From Novosphingobium sp. UBA1948 (GTDB lineage Bacteria > Pseudomonadota > Alphaproteobacteria > Sphingomonadales > Sphingomonadaceae), in the NCBI GenBank assembly GCA_002336765.1, contig DDES01000125.1:8312-15669 (forward strand): a DNA stretch of 7,358 nt. The letters run 5' to 3'. The position numbers were made by a program, and so were the translations under genes. This document shows positions 1-5,272 of the stretch, in pieces (the stretch's first letter is position 1; the number at the start of each line of letters is the position of its first letter). The notes under the pieces were generated by a model that ran no database searches, was not told where the DNA came from, and saw only the letters and a program-made list of their open reading frames with translations.

Positions 1-318
1 ATGCAGCCCGCCGCCGATGCGATGGCCGCCGCGCTGGCGCAGACGCCGCCTTCGGCGCTGCGCGTTGCGCTGTTCGCCAATGTCACCGCCGCCGTCGTGA
101 CCGATCCCGCGCAGGTGCAACGCCTGCTGGTCGAGCAGGTGTGCGGCCGCGTGCGCTGGCGCGAGAGCGTGATTGCCATGCAGGCAGCCGGCGTGTCCGA
201 ATTTGTCGAACTGGGCGGCAAGGTGCTGGGGCCGATGATCGGCCGCAGCGTGTCTGACGTGAAAACCACCAGCGTGGTGACGATGGCCGACATCGAAGCG
301 CTGTTGAAGGAGATTTGA
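1..318 (+). CDS. fabD: Malonyl-CoA:ACP transacylase FabD, C-terminal part (5' end outside window)
   Basis: FabD moves the malonyl group from malonyl-CoA to acyl carrier protein in the cytoplasm, supplying the extender unit for type II fatty acid synthesis. Only about the last 105 residues of a protein that is usually 300-320 long are present. The visible part fits the FabD C-terminus: MQPAADAMAAAL just after where the catalytic His region should be, then FANVTAAVVTD, then LLVEQVCGRVRWRESV, and finally FVELGGKVLGPMIGR. The active-site Ser (GHSLG) and His would lie upstream, outside the window. The ATG at base 1 is therefore an internal methionine, not the start. The stop (316-318) is three bases before fabG, so the two genes very probably form an operon. 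The family assignment is secure; activity cannot be judged from the fragment. Confidence 0.9.
   Translation: MQPAADAMAAALAQTPPSALRVALFANVTAAVVTDPAQVQRLLVEQVCGRVRWRESVIAMQAAGVSEFVELGGKVLGPMIGRSVSDVKTTSVVTMADIEALLKEI
307..312 (+). promoter_or_regulatory. Ribosome binding site of fabG
   Basis: AAGGAG lies inside the last codons of fabD, nine bases before the fabG ATG at 322. It is a near-perfect Shine-Dalgarno sequence and fixes the fabG start. Its position suggests translational coupling of fabD and fabG. Confidence 0.8.
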
Positions 319-321
319 GCG

Positions 322-1062
322 ATGTTTGATCTGACCGGCATGACCGCCCTTGTTACAGGCGCCAGCGGTGGCATCGGTTCGGCGGTGGCCAAGGCGCTGG
401 CGGGGCAGGGCGCGCGTCTTGCGCTCTCGGGCAGCAATCAGGCCAAGCTGGAGGCTTTCGCGGCGGAGCTTGGCGGCGACCATATTTGCGTGGTGGCCGA
501 TCTGTCGGACAAGGATAGTGTGGAGGGTCTGGTGCCGGCCGCGCTCGCCGGTCTGGGCAAGCTGGATATCCTCGTTAACAACGCCGGCATCACGCGCGAC
601 AATCTGGCGATGCGCATGAAGGACGAGGAATGGGACGCGGTGATCCGCATCAACCTCGAAGGCGCGTTCCGCCTGATGCGCGCGGCCACCAAGCCGATGA
701 TGAAGGCCCGCTTTGGCCGTATCGTCAACATCACCAGCGTGGTGGGCGCCACCGGCAATCCGGGGCAGGTGAACTATGCCGCCGCCAAGGCTGGCCTTGT
801 GGGTGCCAGCAAGAGCCTTGCGCAGGAACTGGCGAGCCGCAATGTGACGGTCAACTGCGTTGCCCCCGGCTTCATTCGCACCGCGATGACCGACGTGCTG
901 CCCGACGCCCAGAAGGAAGCGCTCAACAGCCGCATCCCGATGGGCCGCATGGGCGAGGGCGAGGACATCGGCGCGGCGGTTGCCTATCTCGCCAGCAAGG
1001 AAGCGGGCTATGTCACCGGCCAGACGCTGCATGTGAATGGCGGCATGGCGATGTTCCTGTAA
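322..1062 (+). CDS. fabG: 3-oxoacyl-[ACP] reductase FabG
   Basis: FabG is the NADPH-dependent short-chain dehydrogenase that reduces 3-ketoacyl-ACP to 3-hydroxyacyl-ACP, the first reduction of each elongation cycle. The 246 residues match the usual FabG length. The Rossmann motif TGASGGIG is at residues 12-19 and NNAG at 86-89. The catalytic tetrad appears complete as N111 (RINLEGAF), S139 (NITSVVG), Y152 and K156 (YAAAK). The segment VAPGFIRTAMT near 180-190 and the end GQTLHVNGGMAMFL are typical of housekeeping FabG rather than other SDR enzymes. The start is set by an AAGGAG nine bases upstream. The gene is three bases after fabD and is followed by a strong terminator, so the transcript ends here; acpP, often next in alphaproteobacterial fab clusters, is absent. 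Confidence 0.96.
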   Translation: MFDLTGMTALVTGASGGIGSAVAKALAGQGARLALSGSNQAKLEAFAAELGGDHICVVADLSDKDSVEGLVPAALAGLGKLDILVNNAGITRDNLAMRMKDEEWDAVIRINLEGAFRLMRAATKPMMKARFGRIVNITSVVGATGNPGQVNYAAAKAGLVGASKSLAQELASRNVTVNCVAPGFIRTAMTDVLPDAQKEALNSRIPMGRMGEGEDIGAAVAYLASKEAGYVTGQTLHVNGGMAMFL

Positions 1063-1086
1063 ACCGCCCGTCAGGAGCGGTCAGAG

Positions 1087-1114
1087 CGCCCCGATCCCGT
1101 GATCGGGGCGTTTT
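1087..1114 (+). terminator. Rho-independent terminator after fabG
   Basis: A perfect 10-bp stem, CGCCCCGATC (1087-1096) with GATCGGGGCG (1101-1110), encloses the four-base loop CCGT and is followed directly by TTTT (1111-1114). The very GC-rich stem plus T run 24 bp after the fabG stop is a textbook intrinsic terminator for the fabD-fabG transcript. It also insulates dnaN from fab read-through. Confidence 0.88.
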
Positions 1115-1164
1115 GCGTTTGCGGGCCTGCCCCAATCCTTACCCAAGGTATAAAACCCACGGAT

Positions 1165-1173
1165 TTATCCCCA
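1165..1173 (+). promoter_or_regulatory. DnaA-box-like site upstream of dnaN
   Basis: TTATCCCCA matches the classical DnaA box TTATCCACA at eight of nine positions; the mismatch is at position 7. It lies about 185 bp before the dnaN start, after the fab terminator. DnaA control of dnaN is known in bacteria where dnaA and dnaN are adjacent; here dnaA is not in view. It is a single site with one mismatch, so chance is a real alternative. Confidence 0.3.
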
Positions 1174-1356
1174 GAAACGCCCCGCAAACGCGTGTCAGCC
1201 CCTTGTTCCCCCTTGCCGCCGTCTGCCCTTGCGTTAAGAAGTTCGTCCGGACTGGCGGACTTGCGGCCCTTTGCGGCTCGTTTCGCCGGTGCGGGCCTAT
1301 CATTCGCGTGGCCGGTCCGGCATGGGCCAGCCGACAGTTCGGGAACACGTAACGCC

Positions 1357-2475
1357 ATGAAAGCCACCATCGAACGCGCGACCCTGCTGCGTTGCCTGAG
1401 CCATGTTCAGTCGGTGGTCGAACGGCGCAACACCATCCCCATCCTGTCCAACGTGTTGATCGAGGCCAGCGCCACCGGCACGGTCAAGCTGATGGCCACC
1501 GATCTCGACATCCAGGTGGTGGAACATATGCCCGCCGCCAGCGTGGAAGCCCCCGGCGCGATCACCGTTTCGGCCCATCTGCTGTTCGACATCGCGCGCA
1601 AACTGCCCGATGGCGCGCAGGTATCCTTGCAGACTGCCGACAACCGCATGGTGGTCAAGGCCGGTCGCAGCCGCTTCCAGCTTCCCACCCTGCCGCGCGA
1701 CGATTTCCCCGTGATCGTGGAAGGCGATCTGCCGACCAGCTTTGAAGTGCCCGCCGCCACGCTGGCCCAGTTGATCGATCGCACCCGCTTCGCGATCAGC
1801 ACCGAGGAAACCCGCTACTACCTCAACGGCATCTTCCTGCATGTGACCGACGAGGAGCTGAAGGCGGCCGCCACCGACGGCCACCGTCTGGCCCGCTTCA
1901 CGCTGGCCAAGCCCGAGGGCGCCGATGGCATGCCCGATGTGATCGTGCCGCGCAAATGCGTTGGCGAGCTGCGCAAGCTGCTCGACGAGGCGGGCGAGAC
2001 TAATGTGCAGATTGACCTCTCGGCCTCGAAAATCCGCTTCACGCTGGGCGGCGAGAATGGCGTGGTGCTGACCAGCAAGCTGATCGACGGCACTTTCCCC
2101 GATTACACCCGCGTGATCCCCACCGGCAACGACAAGCTGCTGCGTCTCGATCCCAAGAGCTTTTACGAAGCGGTGGACCGTGTGGCCACCATCGCCACCG
2201 AAAAGACCCGCGCGGTAAAGATGGCGCTGGAAACCGACCGCGTGACGCTGTCCGTCACCAGCCCCGACAATGGCACGGCGGCGGAGGAACTGCCCGCCGA
2301 CTATGGTTCGGACGGTTTCGAGATCGGCTTCAACGCCAATTACCTGAAGGACATTCTCGGCCAGATCGAGGGCGACAATGTGGAACTGCATCTGGCCGAC
2401 GCCGGTGCGCCCACGCTGATCCGCCAGAGCGACAAGAGCCCCGCGCTCTATGTGCTGATGCCGATGCGCGTCTGA
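1357..2475 (+). CDS. dnaN: DNA polymerase III beta subunit (sliding clamp) DnaN
   Basis: DnaN forms the ring dimer that holds DNA polymerase III on DNA and is the docking platform for other replication and repair proteins. From the ATG at 1357 the protein has 372 residues, the usual alphaproteobacterial length, covering three clamp domains (about 1-120, 130-250 and 252-372). It starts MKATIERATLL, typical of the family. Residues of the hydrophobic protein-binding pocket are visible: TDGHRLAR (173-180), FPDYTRVIP (247-255) and the C-terminal YVLMPMRV (365-372). The frame is open further upstream (an ATG at 1099 would add 86 residues), but that extension has no clamp similarity and begins inside the terminator. 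The Shine-Dalgarno is weak (GGGAA, 1341-1345). dnaN sits here apart from dnaA, between fabG and a convergent cyclase gene. Confidence 0.97.
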   Translation: MKATIERATLLRCLSHVQSVVERRNTIPILSNVLIEASATGTVKLMATDLDIQVVEHMPAASVEAPGAITVSAHLLFDIARKLPDGAQVSLQTADNRMVVKAGRSRFQLPTLPRDDFPVIVEGDLPTSFEVPAATLAQLIDRTRFAISTEETRYYLNGIFLHVTDEELKAAATDGHRLARFTLAKPEGADGMPDVIVPRKCVGELRKLLDEAGETNVQIDLSASKIRFTLGGENGVVLTSKLIDGTFPDYTRVIPTGNDKLLRLDPKSFYEAVDRVATIATEKTRAVKMALETDRVTLSVTSPDNGTAAEELPADYGSDGFEIGFNANYLKDILGQIEGDNVELHLADAGAPTLIRQSDKSPALYVLMPMRV

Positions 2476-2503
2476 CCGCGCATCCTGCGGGCCAGCAGTG
2501 CCC

Positions 2504-3676
2504 TCAGGCCAGCAGCGCGATACCCGTTCCGACATGGGCTGCGGCCTTGTGCCGCGCCTTGTCGGCATAGAGCCGCCCGTCGGCTAGCTGGATCAGCGGT
2601 TCGATCTCGCCCGCCTCGGCCGGAAAGGCTGCGGCGCCAATGCTGACGCCGATGGTCATCACCGCAGAATTCCAGACGATGGGCAGGCTGATGGTGGCCC
2701 TGATCGCCTCGATGGTCGCGCGTGCCAGACGTTCGCCCTGCGCCACATCGAACAGCAGCGCGAATTCATCCCCGCCCAACCGCGCGATACAGGCCGCACG
2801 CGGGGCAAGGCGGCGCAGGCGCGCGGCCACTTCCACCAGCACCGCGTCGCCCGCCAGATGGCCATAGGTATCATTGGCGCGCTTGAACCCGTCGAGATCG
2901 GCCAGCACCAGCAGCACCGGCGTCCCGCTGGCCGCCCGCAGGCCGAGGATGCGGCGAAAGGCAGCGCGGTTGGCAAGGCCGGTCAGCGCATCGGTGTTGG
3001 CCGCGCGGCGCAAACCGTGCTGCATCGAGAGCATCGCCACCGTCTCGCGGAAGGTGGTGAGCACCACGCGCGCCTGCATCAGCAGCAGCAGCACCATCAT
3101 CGCCGCCATCGCGCGGACGCCCAGATTGTCATAGCTGCCCATCTTGATGGCCACCGGCGCCACCGCGCAGACCATTGCGGCAATCGCCGCGCGCGGCACG
3201 CTGAGCAGACAGGTGGCGCAAACCACCGCGGCAATGCCGATGAACACCGGCGCCACCATGCAGTAATAACGCTCCGTCTCGGTAAAGGCATTGACCGCCC
3301 ACAGGCCCGCCACCAGCCCCAGACCCGCTGCCACCGGCACCGTCTGGCGCAAATGGCGCATCGCGGTGCGCGGTGTCAGGCGCTGGTTCTGGCGCACCCG
3401 CGCGCGCCATGCCAACACGGCAAAACACGCCCCCACCAGCAGGGCAGGGGGCAAAAGTTGCTGCCACCACGGCAGATCGCCCAACACCGCCAGCGACATG
3501 GCCACCGTGTTGGCCGAGATCAGCAGGCACAGCATCGGCACGAAACGGCCCAGCCGGTTATGTTGTTGCAGCACCAGACGGCGGCGCAGGGCCAGCGGCA
3601 CTGGCGCGGTGAAAGGCGCGGTCAAGCGGCGCATGATGCGGCGCAAAAGCCCCCGCCTGCTTCGCTTGAACGCCAT
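2504..3676 (-). CDS. Membrane-anchored GGDEF diguanylate cyclase
   Basis: A predicted diguanylate cyclase that makes cyclic di-GMP from two GTP at the inner membrane. The 390-residue protein starts with an Arg-rich cytoplasmic stretch (1-44, with many RR pairs). About five or six hydrophobic segments follow (roughly 45-66, 73-91, 112-131, 137-160, 161-178, 186-205), then a C-terminal GGDEF domain (about 225-380). The active site looks intact: D260 and D262 in LADLDGFK, N268, GH at 272-273, GD at 276-277, and GGDEF at 301-305. The product-inhibition I-site (RxxD, expected at 292-295) is absent; those residues are PRAA. The membrane part is not a sensor type I recognise. The start is supported by GGGAGG (3687-3692) ten bases upstream. 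The gene converges on dnaN with a 28-bp gap, and a CtrA-type site lies 43 bp upstream. Confidence 0.9.
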   Translation of the reverse strand: MAFKRSRRGLLRRIMRRLTAPFTAPVPLALRRRLVLQQHNRLGRFVPMLCLLISANTVAMSLAVLGDLPWWQQLLPPALLVGACFAVLAWRARVRQNQRLTPRTAMRHLRQTVPVAAGLGLVAGLWAVNAFTETERYYCMVAPVFIGIAAVVCATCLLSVPRAAIAAMVCAVAPVAIKMGSYDNLGVRAMAAMMVLLLLMQARVVLTTFRETVAMLSMQHGLRRAANTDALTGLANRAAFRRILGLRAASGTPVLLVLADLDGFKRANDTYGHLAGDAVLVEVAARLRRLAPRAACIARLGGDEFALLFDVAQGERLARATIEAIRATISLPIVWNSAVMTIGVSIGAAAFPAEAGEIEPLIQLADGRLYADKARHKAAAHVGTGIALLA

Positions 3677-3686
3677 AGTATTCCCG

Positions 3687-3692
3687 CCTCCC
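3687..3692 (-). promoter_or_regulatory. Ribosome binding site of the membrane GGDEF gene
   Basis: On the minus strand this reads GGGAGG, ten bases before the ATG at 3676. It supports that start over internal methionines such as Met15. Confidence 0.6.
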
Positions 3693-3719
3693 GTCTCTCG
3701 TTCGGGGTAAGCGGATAAC

Positions 3720-3735
3720 CTTAAGGGGCGGTTAA
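3720..3735 (-). promoter_or_regulatory. CtrA-type box upstream of the membrane GGDEF gene
   Basis: On the minus strand this reads TTAACCGCCCCTTAAG, a perfect TTAA-N7-TTAA core of the alphaproteobacterial response regulator CtrA. The last base differs from the full consensus TTAA-N7-TTAAC. It lies 43 bp before the start codon of the GGDEF gene and overlaps the last four codons and stop of the reductase gene, where it is written partly by a TTA leucine codon, unusual in this GC-rich DNA. Motif and position are seen directly; binding by CtrA is inferred. Confidence 0.6.
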
Positions 3736-5055
3736 ACTCTCCGCCTTGCCGGTGGCTTTTACCATATCGGCCACGTCGACGAATTTCTCGCGCGGGGCGC
3801 CCTCACGGGCGCGGGCCACTTCGGCCTCGTCGATCTTCTGCCAGTCGCGGAAGGTCACGAAATCCAGCCCGCGCGCGGCGGCAAGCGCCTCGAATCCCGC
3901 GCGGCCTGCTTTGCCGCTGCCGCTTTCGGGCATATCCTCGGCGATGCGCTCGACAATGGCGAAGCCGTCGGGGCGGTTGGTGCCGATGGTGCCCGAAGGT
4001 CCGCGCCGCGCCCAGCCCACGCAATAGAGGCCGGGCAGGATGCGTCCCTCGTCATTGGCAAAGCGTCCGGCGGCTTCCTCGAAGGGCACACCGGCGATGG
4101 GCGAGGTTTGATAGCCGATGGCGGCCACCACCAGATCGGCGGGGATGCGGTAGATCTCGCCCGTGCCCACCGCGCGGCCATCCTCCAGCCGCGTGCGCTC
4201 GATCTCCACTGCCTCGACACGGCCCGCGCTGCCGGTCAAGGCGCGCGGCGCGGCGAAGAAATCGAAAGCAAGATCAAAGGGTTTGTCGGCCCGCAGGCTT
4301 TCGGGAACAGCGGCAAAGGCGCGCAGATGCTGGATCGATTTGCGCATGCCGGGTTCCAGCATCATATCCTCGATCTCGGCGGGCAGATCGGCGGGATCGA
4401 CGCGCGGGCTGGCGCGATGGAGATGGGCCAGCTCGCCCAGTTCCTTGGGGGTCATGGCGATCTGGTGCGGCCCGCGACGGCCAAGGATCGTCACGCTTTC
4501 CAGCCGCGAGGCGGCCAGCGCGTCGAGCGCGTGGGCGACAATGTCGGAACCGGCAAATTCCGGTGGGGTCTTGGCCAGAATGCGCGCCACATCGAGCGCC
4601 ACATTGCCATTGCCGATCACCACCGCGTGGCGGCCCGACAGATCGGGGTCCAGCCCCGCGAATTGCGGATGGCCGTTGTACCATCCCACGAATGCCGCCG
4701 ATCCGAACACATTGCCCAGATCCGCCCCCGCCAGCCCCAGAGGCCGGTCTTGCGGCGCGCCGGTGGCCAGCACCACGGCATCGTACAATCCCTGCAATTC
4801 GGCCACCGAGACATCGCCGCCGATGGACACTTTGCCCACGAAGCGCACATTGTCTGTTAACGCCACAGCCTCGTAACGCTTGGCGACACCCTTGATCGAC
4901 TGGTGATCGGGGGCCACGCCGCTGCGGATCAGGCCGAAGGGCACGGGCAGCCGGTCGAAAATATCGATCCGCACCGCATCGCCCCAGCGCTTTTGCGCCG
5001 CCTCGGCGGTGTAATAGCCAGCAGGACCCGAACCGATCACGGCAATATGCAGCAT
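3721..5055 (-). CDS. FprA/adrenodoxin-reductase-type ferredoxin-NADP+ reductase
   Basis: A predicted soluble FAD flavoprotein that passes electrons between NADP(H) and ferredoxin, feeding for example P450s, Fe-S assembly or redox balance. From the ATG at 5055 it has 444 residues, close to the usual 450 or so. The FAD-binding motif GSGPAG is at 8-13. The family signature PFGLIRSGVAPDH spans 39-51, and the second dinucleotide motif GNGNVALDVAR (NADPH) spans 148-158. LGRRGP is at 191-196, and the C-terminal flavin-contact segment GWARRGPSGTIGTN at 347-360. I prefer this start to the one at 5085 because the FAD motif then sits at the normal distance from the N-terminus and an AAGGA lies 11 bases upstream. 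No terminator is visible in the 44 bp before the GGDEF gene, so co-transcription is possible. The redox partner is not identifiable here. Confidence 0.92.
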   Translation of the reverse strand: MLHIAVIGSGPAGYYTAEAAQKRWGDAVRIDIFDRLPVPFGLIRSGVAPDHQSIKGVAKRYEAVALTDNVRFVGKVSIGGDVSVAELQGLYDAVVLATGAPQDRPLGLAGADLGNVFGSAAFVGWYNGHPQFAGLDPDLSGRHAVVIGNGNVALDVARILAKTPPEFAGSDIVAHALDALAASRLESVTILGRRGPHQIAMTPKELGELAHLHRASPRVDPADLPAEIEDMMLEPGMRKSIQHLRAFAAVPESLRADKPFDLAFDFFAAPRALTGSAGRVEAVEIERTRLEDGRAVGTGEIYRIPADLVVAAIGYQTSPIAGVPFEEAAGRFANDEGRILPGLYCVGWARRGPSGTIGTNRPDGFAIVERIAEDMPESGSGKAGRAGFEALAAARGLDFVTFRDWQKIDEAEVARAREGAPREKFVDVADMVKATGKAESLTAP

Positions 5056-5198
5056 GGCGCAGCCTATCCTTTCTCGTCCCATCATCGCCCGTTGGCGGGC
5101 TGTTGTTGGCGCAGAACATACTGCTTTGCCTCAAGGCGCAAGGGCAAAATCGCGCGCGGCGGCAGCCGGTTGGAAAGGCGCGATTCCCGTGTTTCCGC

Positions 5199-5214
5199 TT
5201 AACCCGGTTTTAAG
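5199..5214 (+). promoter_or_regulatory. CtrA-type box upstream of the PAS-GGDEF-EAL gene
   Basis: The site reads TTAACCCGGTTTTAAG, a perfect TTAA-N7-TTAA core for CtrA. It sits in a wider inverted repeat, GCTTAA (5197-5202) with TTAAGC (5210-5215). It lies 58 bp before the GTG start, in intergenic DNA, so no coding constraint explains it. In the direction of its gene it shares TTAACC-N5-TTAAG with the box at 3720-3735. Binding and whether it activates or represses are inferred, not shown. Confidence 0.65.
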
Positions 5215-5259
5215 CCTGTTCGGGCAATTTGCGGCACGAGACTGTCGAGCGGTCGCATG

Positions 5260-5264
5260 AAGGA
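5260..5264 (+). promoter_or_regulatory. Ribosome binding site deciding a GTG start
   Basis: AAGGA ends eight bases before the GTG at 5273. An in-frame TGA at 5258-5260 rules out any start further upstream, and the next in-frame GTG or ATG comes only after some 65 codons, at the first membrane segment. This site therefore supports GTG 5273 as the start of the PAS-GGDEF-EAL gene. Confidence 0.65.
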
Positions 5265-5272
5265 CAATCCGC

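Larger units (their letters stand above)
1063..1356 (+). other. Intergenic region between fabG and dnaN
   Basis: These 294 bp hold the fabG terminator (1087-1114) and a DnaA-box-like site (1165-1173). There is also an imperfect hairpin, GTCCG (1245-1249) with CGGAC (1256-1260) around a six-base loop. Possible -10 elements are TATAAA (1149-1154) and TATCAT (1298-1303), but neither has a convincing -35 at 16-18 bp, so I do not assign a promoter. The dnaN frame stays open upstream through most of this stretch, but that looks like a high-GC artefact. Because a terminator precedes it, the dnaN promoter must lie between about 1115 and 1356. Confidence 0.6.
5056..5272. other. Divergent promoter region between the reductase and the PAS-GGDEF-EAL gene
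   Basis: The 217 bp must hold promoters for both directions. It contains the CtrA-type box (5199-5214) and a GATTC (GANTC, the CcrM methylation target) at 5182-5186. A small hairpin, GCCCG (5087-5091) with CGGGC (5096-5100), would fall in the reductase leader. On the minus strand, AAGGA (complement of 5067-5071) is the likely ribosome site of the reductase. I see no convincing sigma-70 -35/-10 pair in either direction, and no credible small gene. Confidence 0.5.

Noticed and set aside
1149..1154. TATAAA as a -10 element for dnaN
   Set aside because: No acceptable -35 at 16-18 bp upstream and it is over 200 bp from the start codon; kept only as a remark.
1099..1356. N-terminal extension of dnaN from an upstream ATG
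   Set aside because: It would start inside the fabG terminator stem-loop, adds 86 residues unlike any clamp, and MKATIER is the normal DnaN N-terminus.
2490..2515. Direct repeat GGCCAGCAG (2490-2498 and 2507-2515) at the convergent dnaN/GGDEF junction
   Set aside because: Short, partly coding, common base composition; no terminator-like stem plus T run, so likely chance.
1300..2568. 422-codon open frame on the minus strand opposite dnaN
   Set aside because: DnaN on the plus strand is unmistakable; the antisense frame has the His/Gln/Gly/Ala-rich low-complexity composition typical of high-GC shadows and no recognisable domain.
2858..3718. 286-codon plus-strand open frame opposite the membrane GGDEF gene
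   Set aside because: His/Gln/Arg-rich antisense shadow; the minus-strand protein has membrane segments and a full GGDEF site.
3711..3718. TTATCCGC on the minus strand as a DnaA box
   Set aside because: Two mismatches to the consensus and next to a better-supported CtrA-type box; no replication context.
4108..4860. 250-codon plus-strand open frame opposite the reductase gene
   Set aside because: Antisense shadow of a clear FprA-type flavoprotein; no motif of its own.
5054..5260. 68-codon plus-strand frame between the divergent genes, ending just before the GTG start
   Set aside because: No ribosome site at its start, overlaps the reductase start codon, and its peptide looks random; it would also read through the CtrA-type box.
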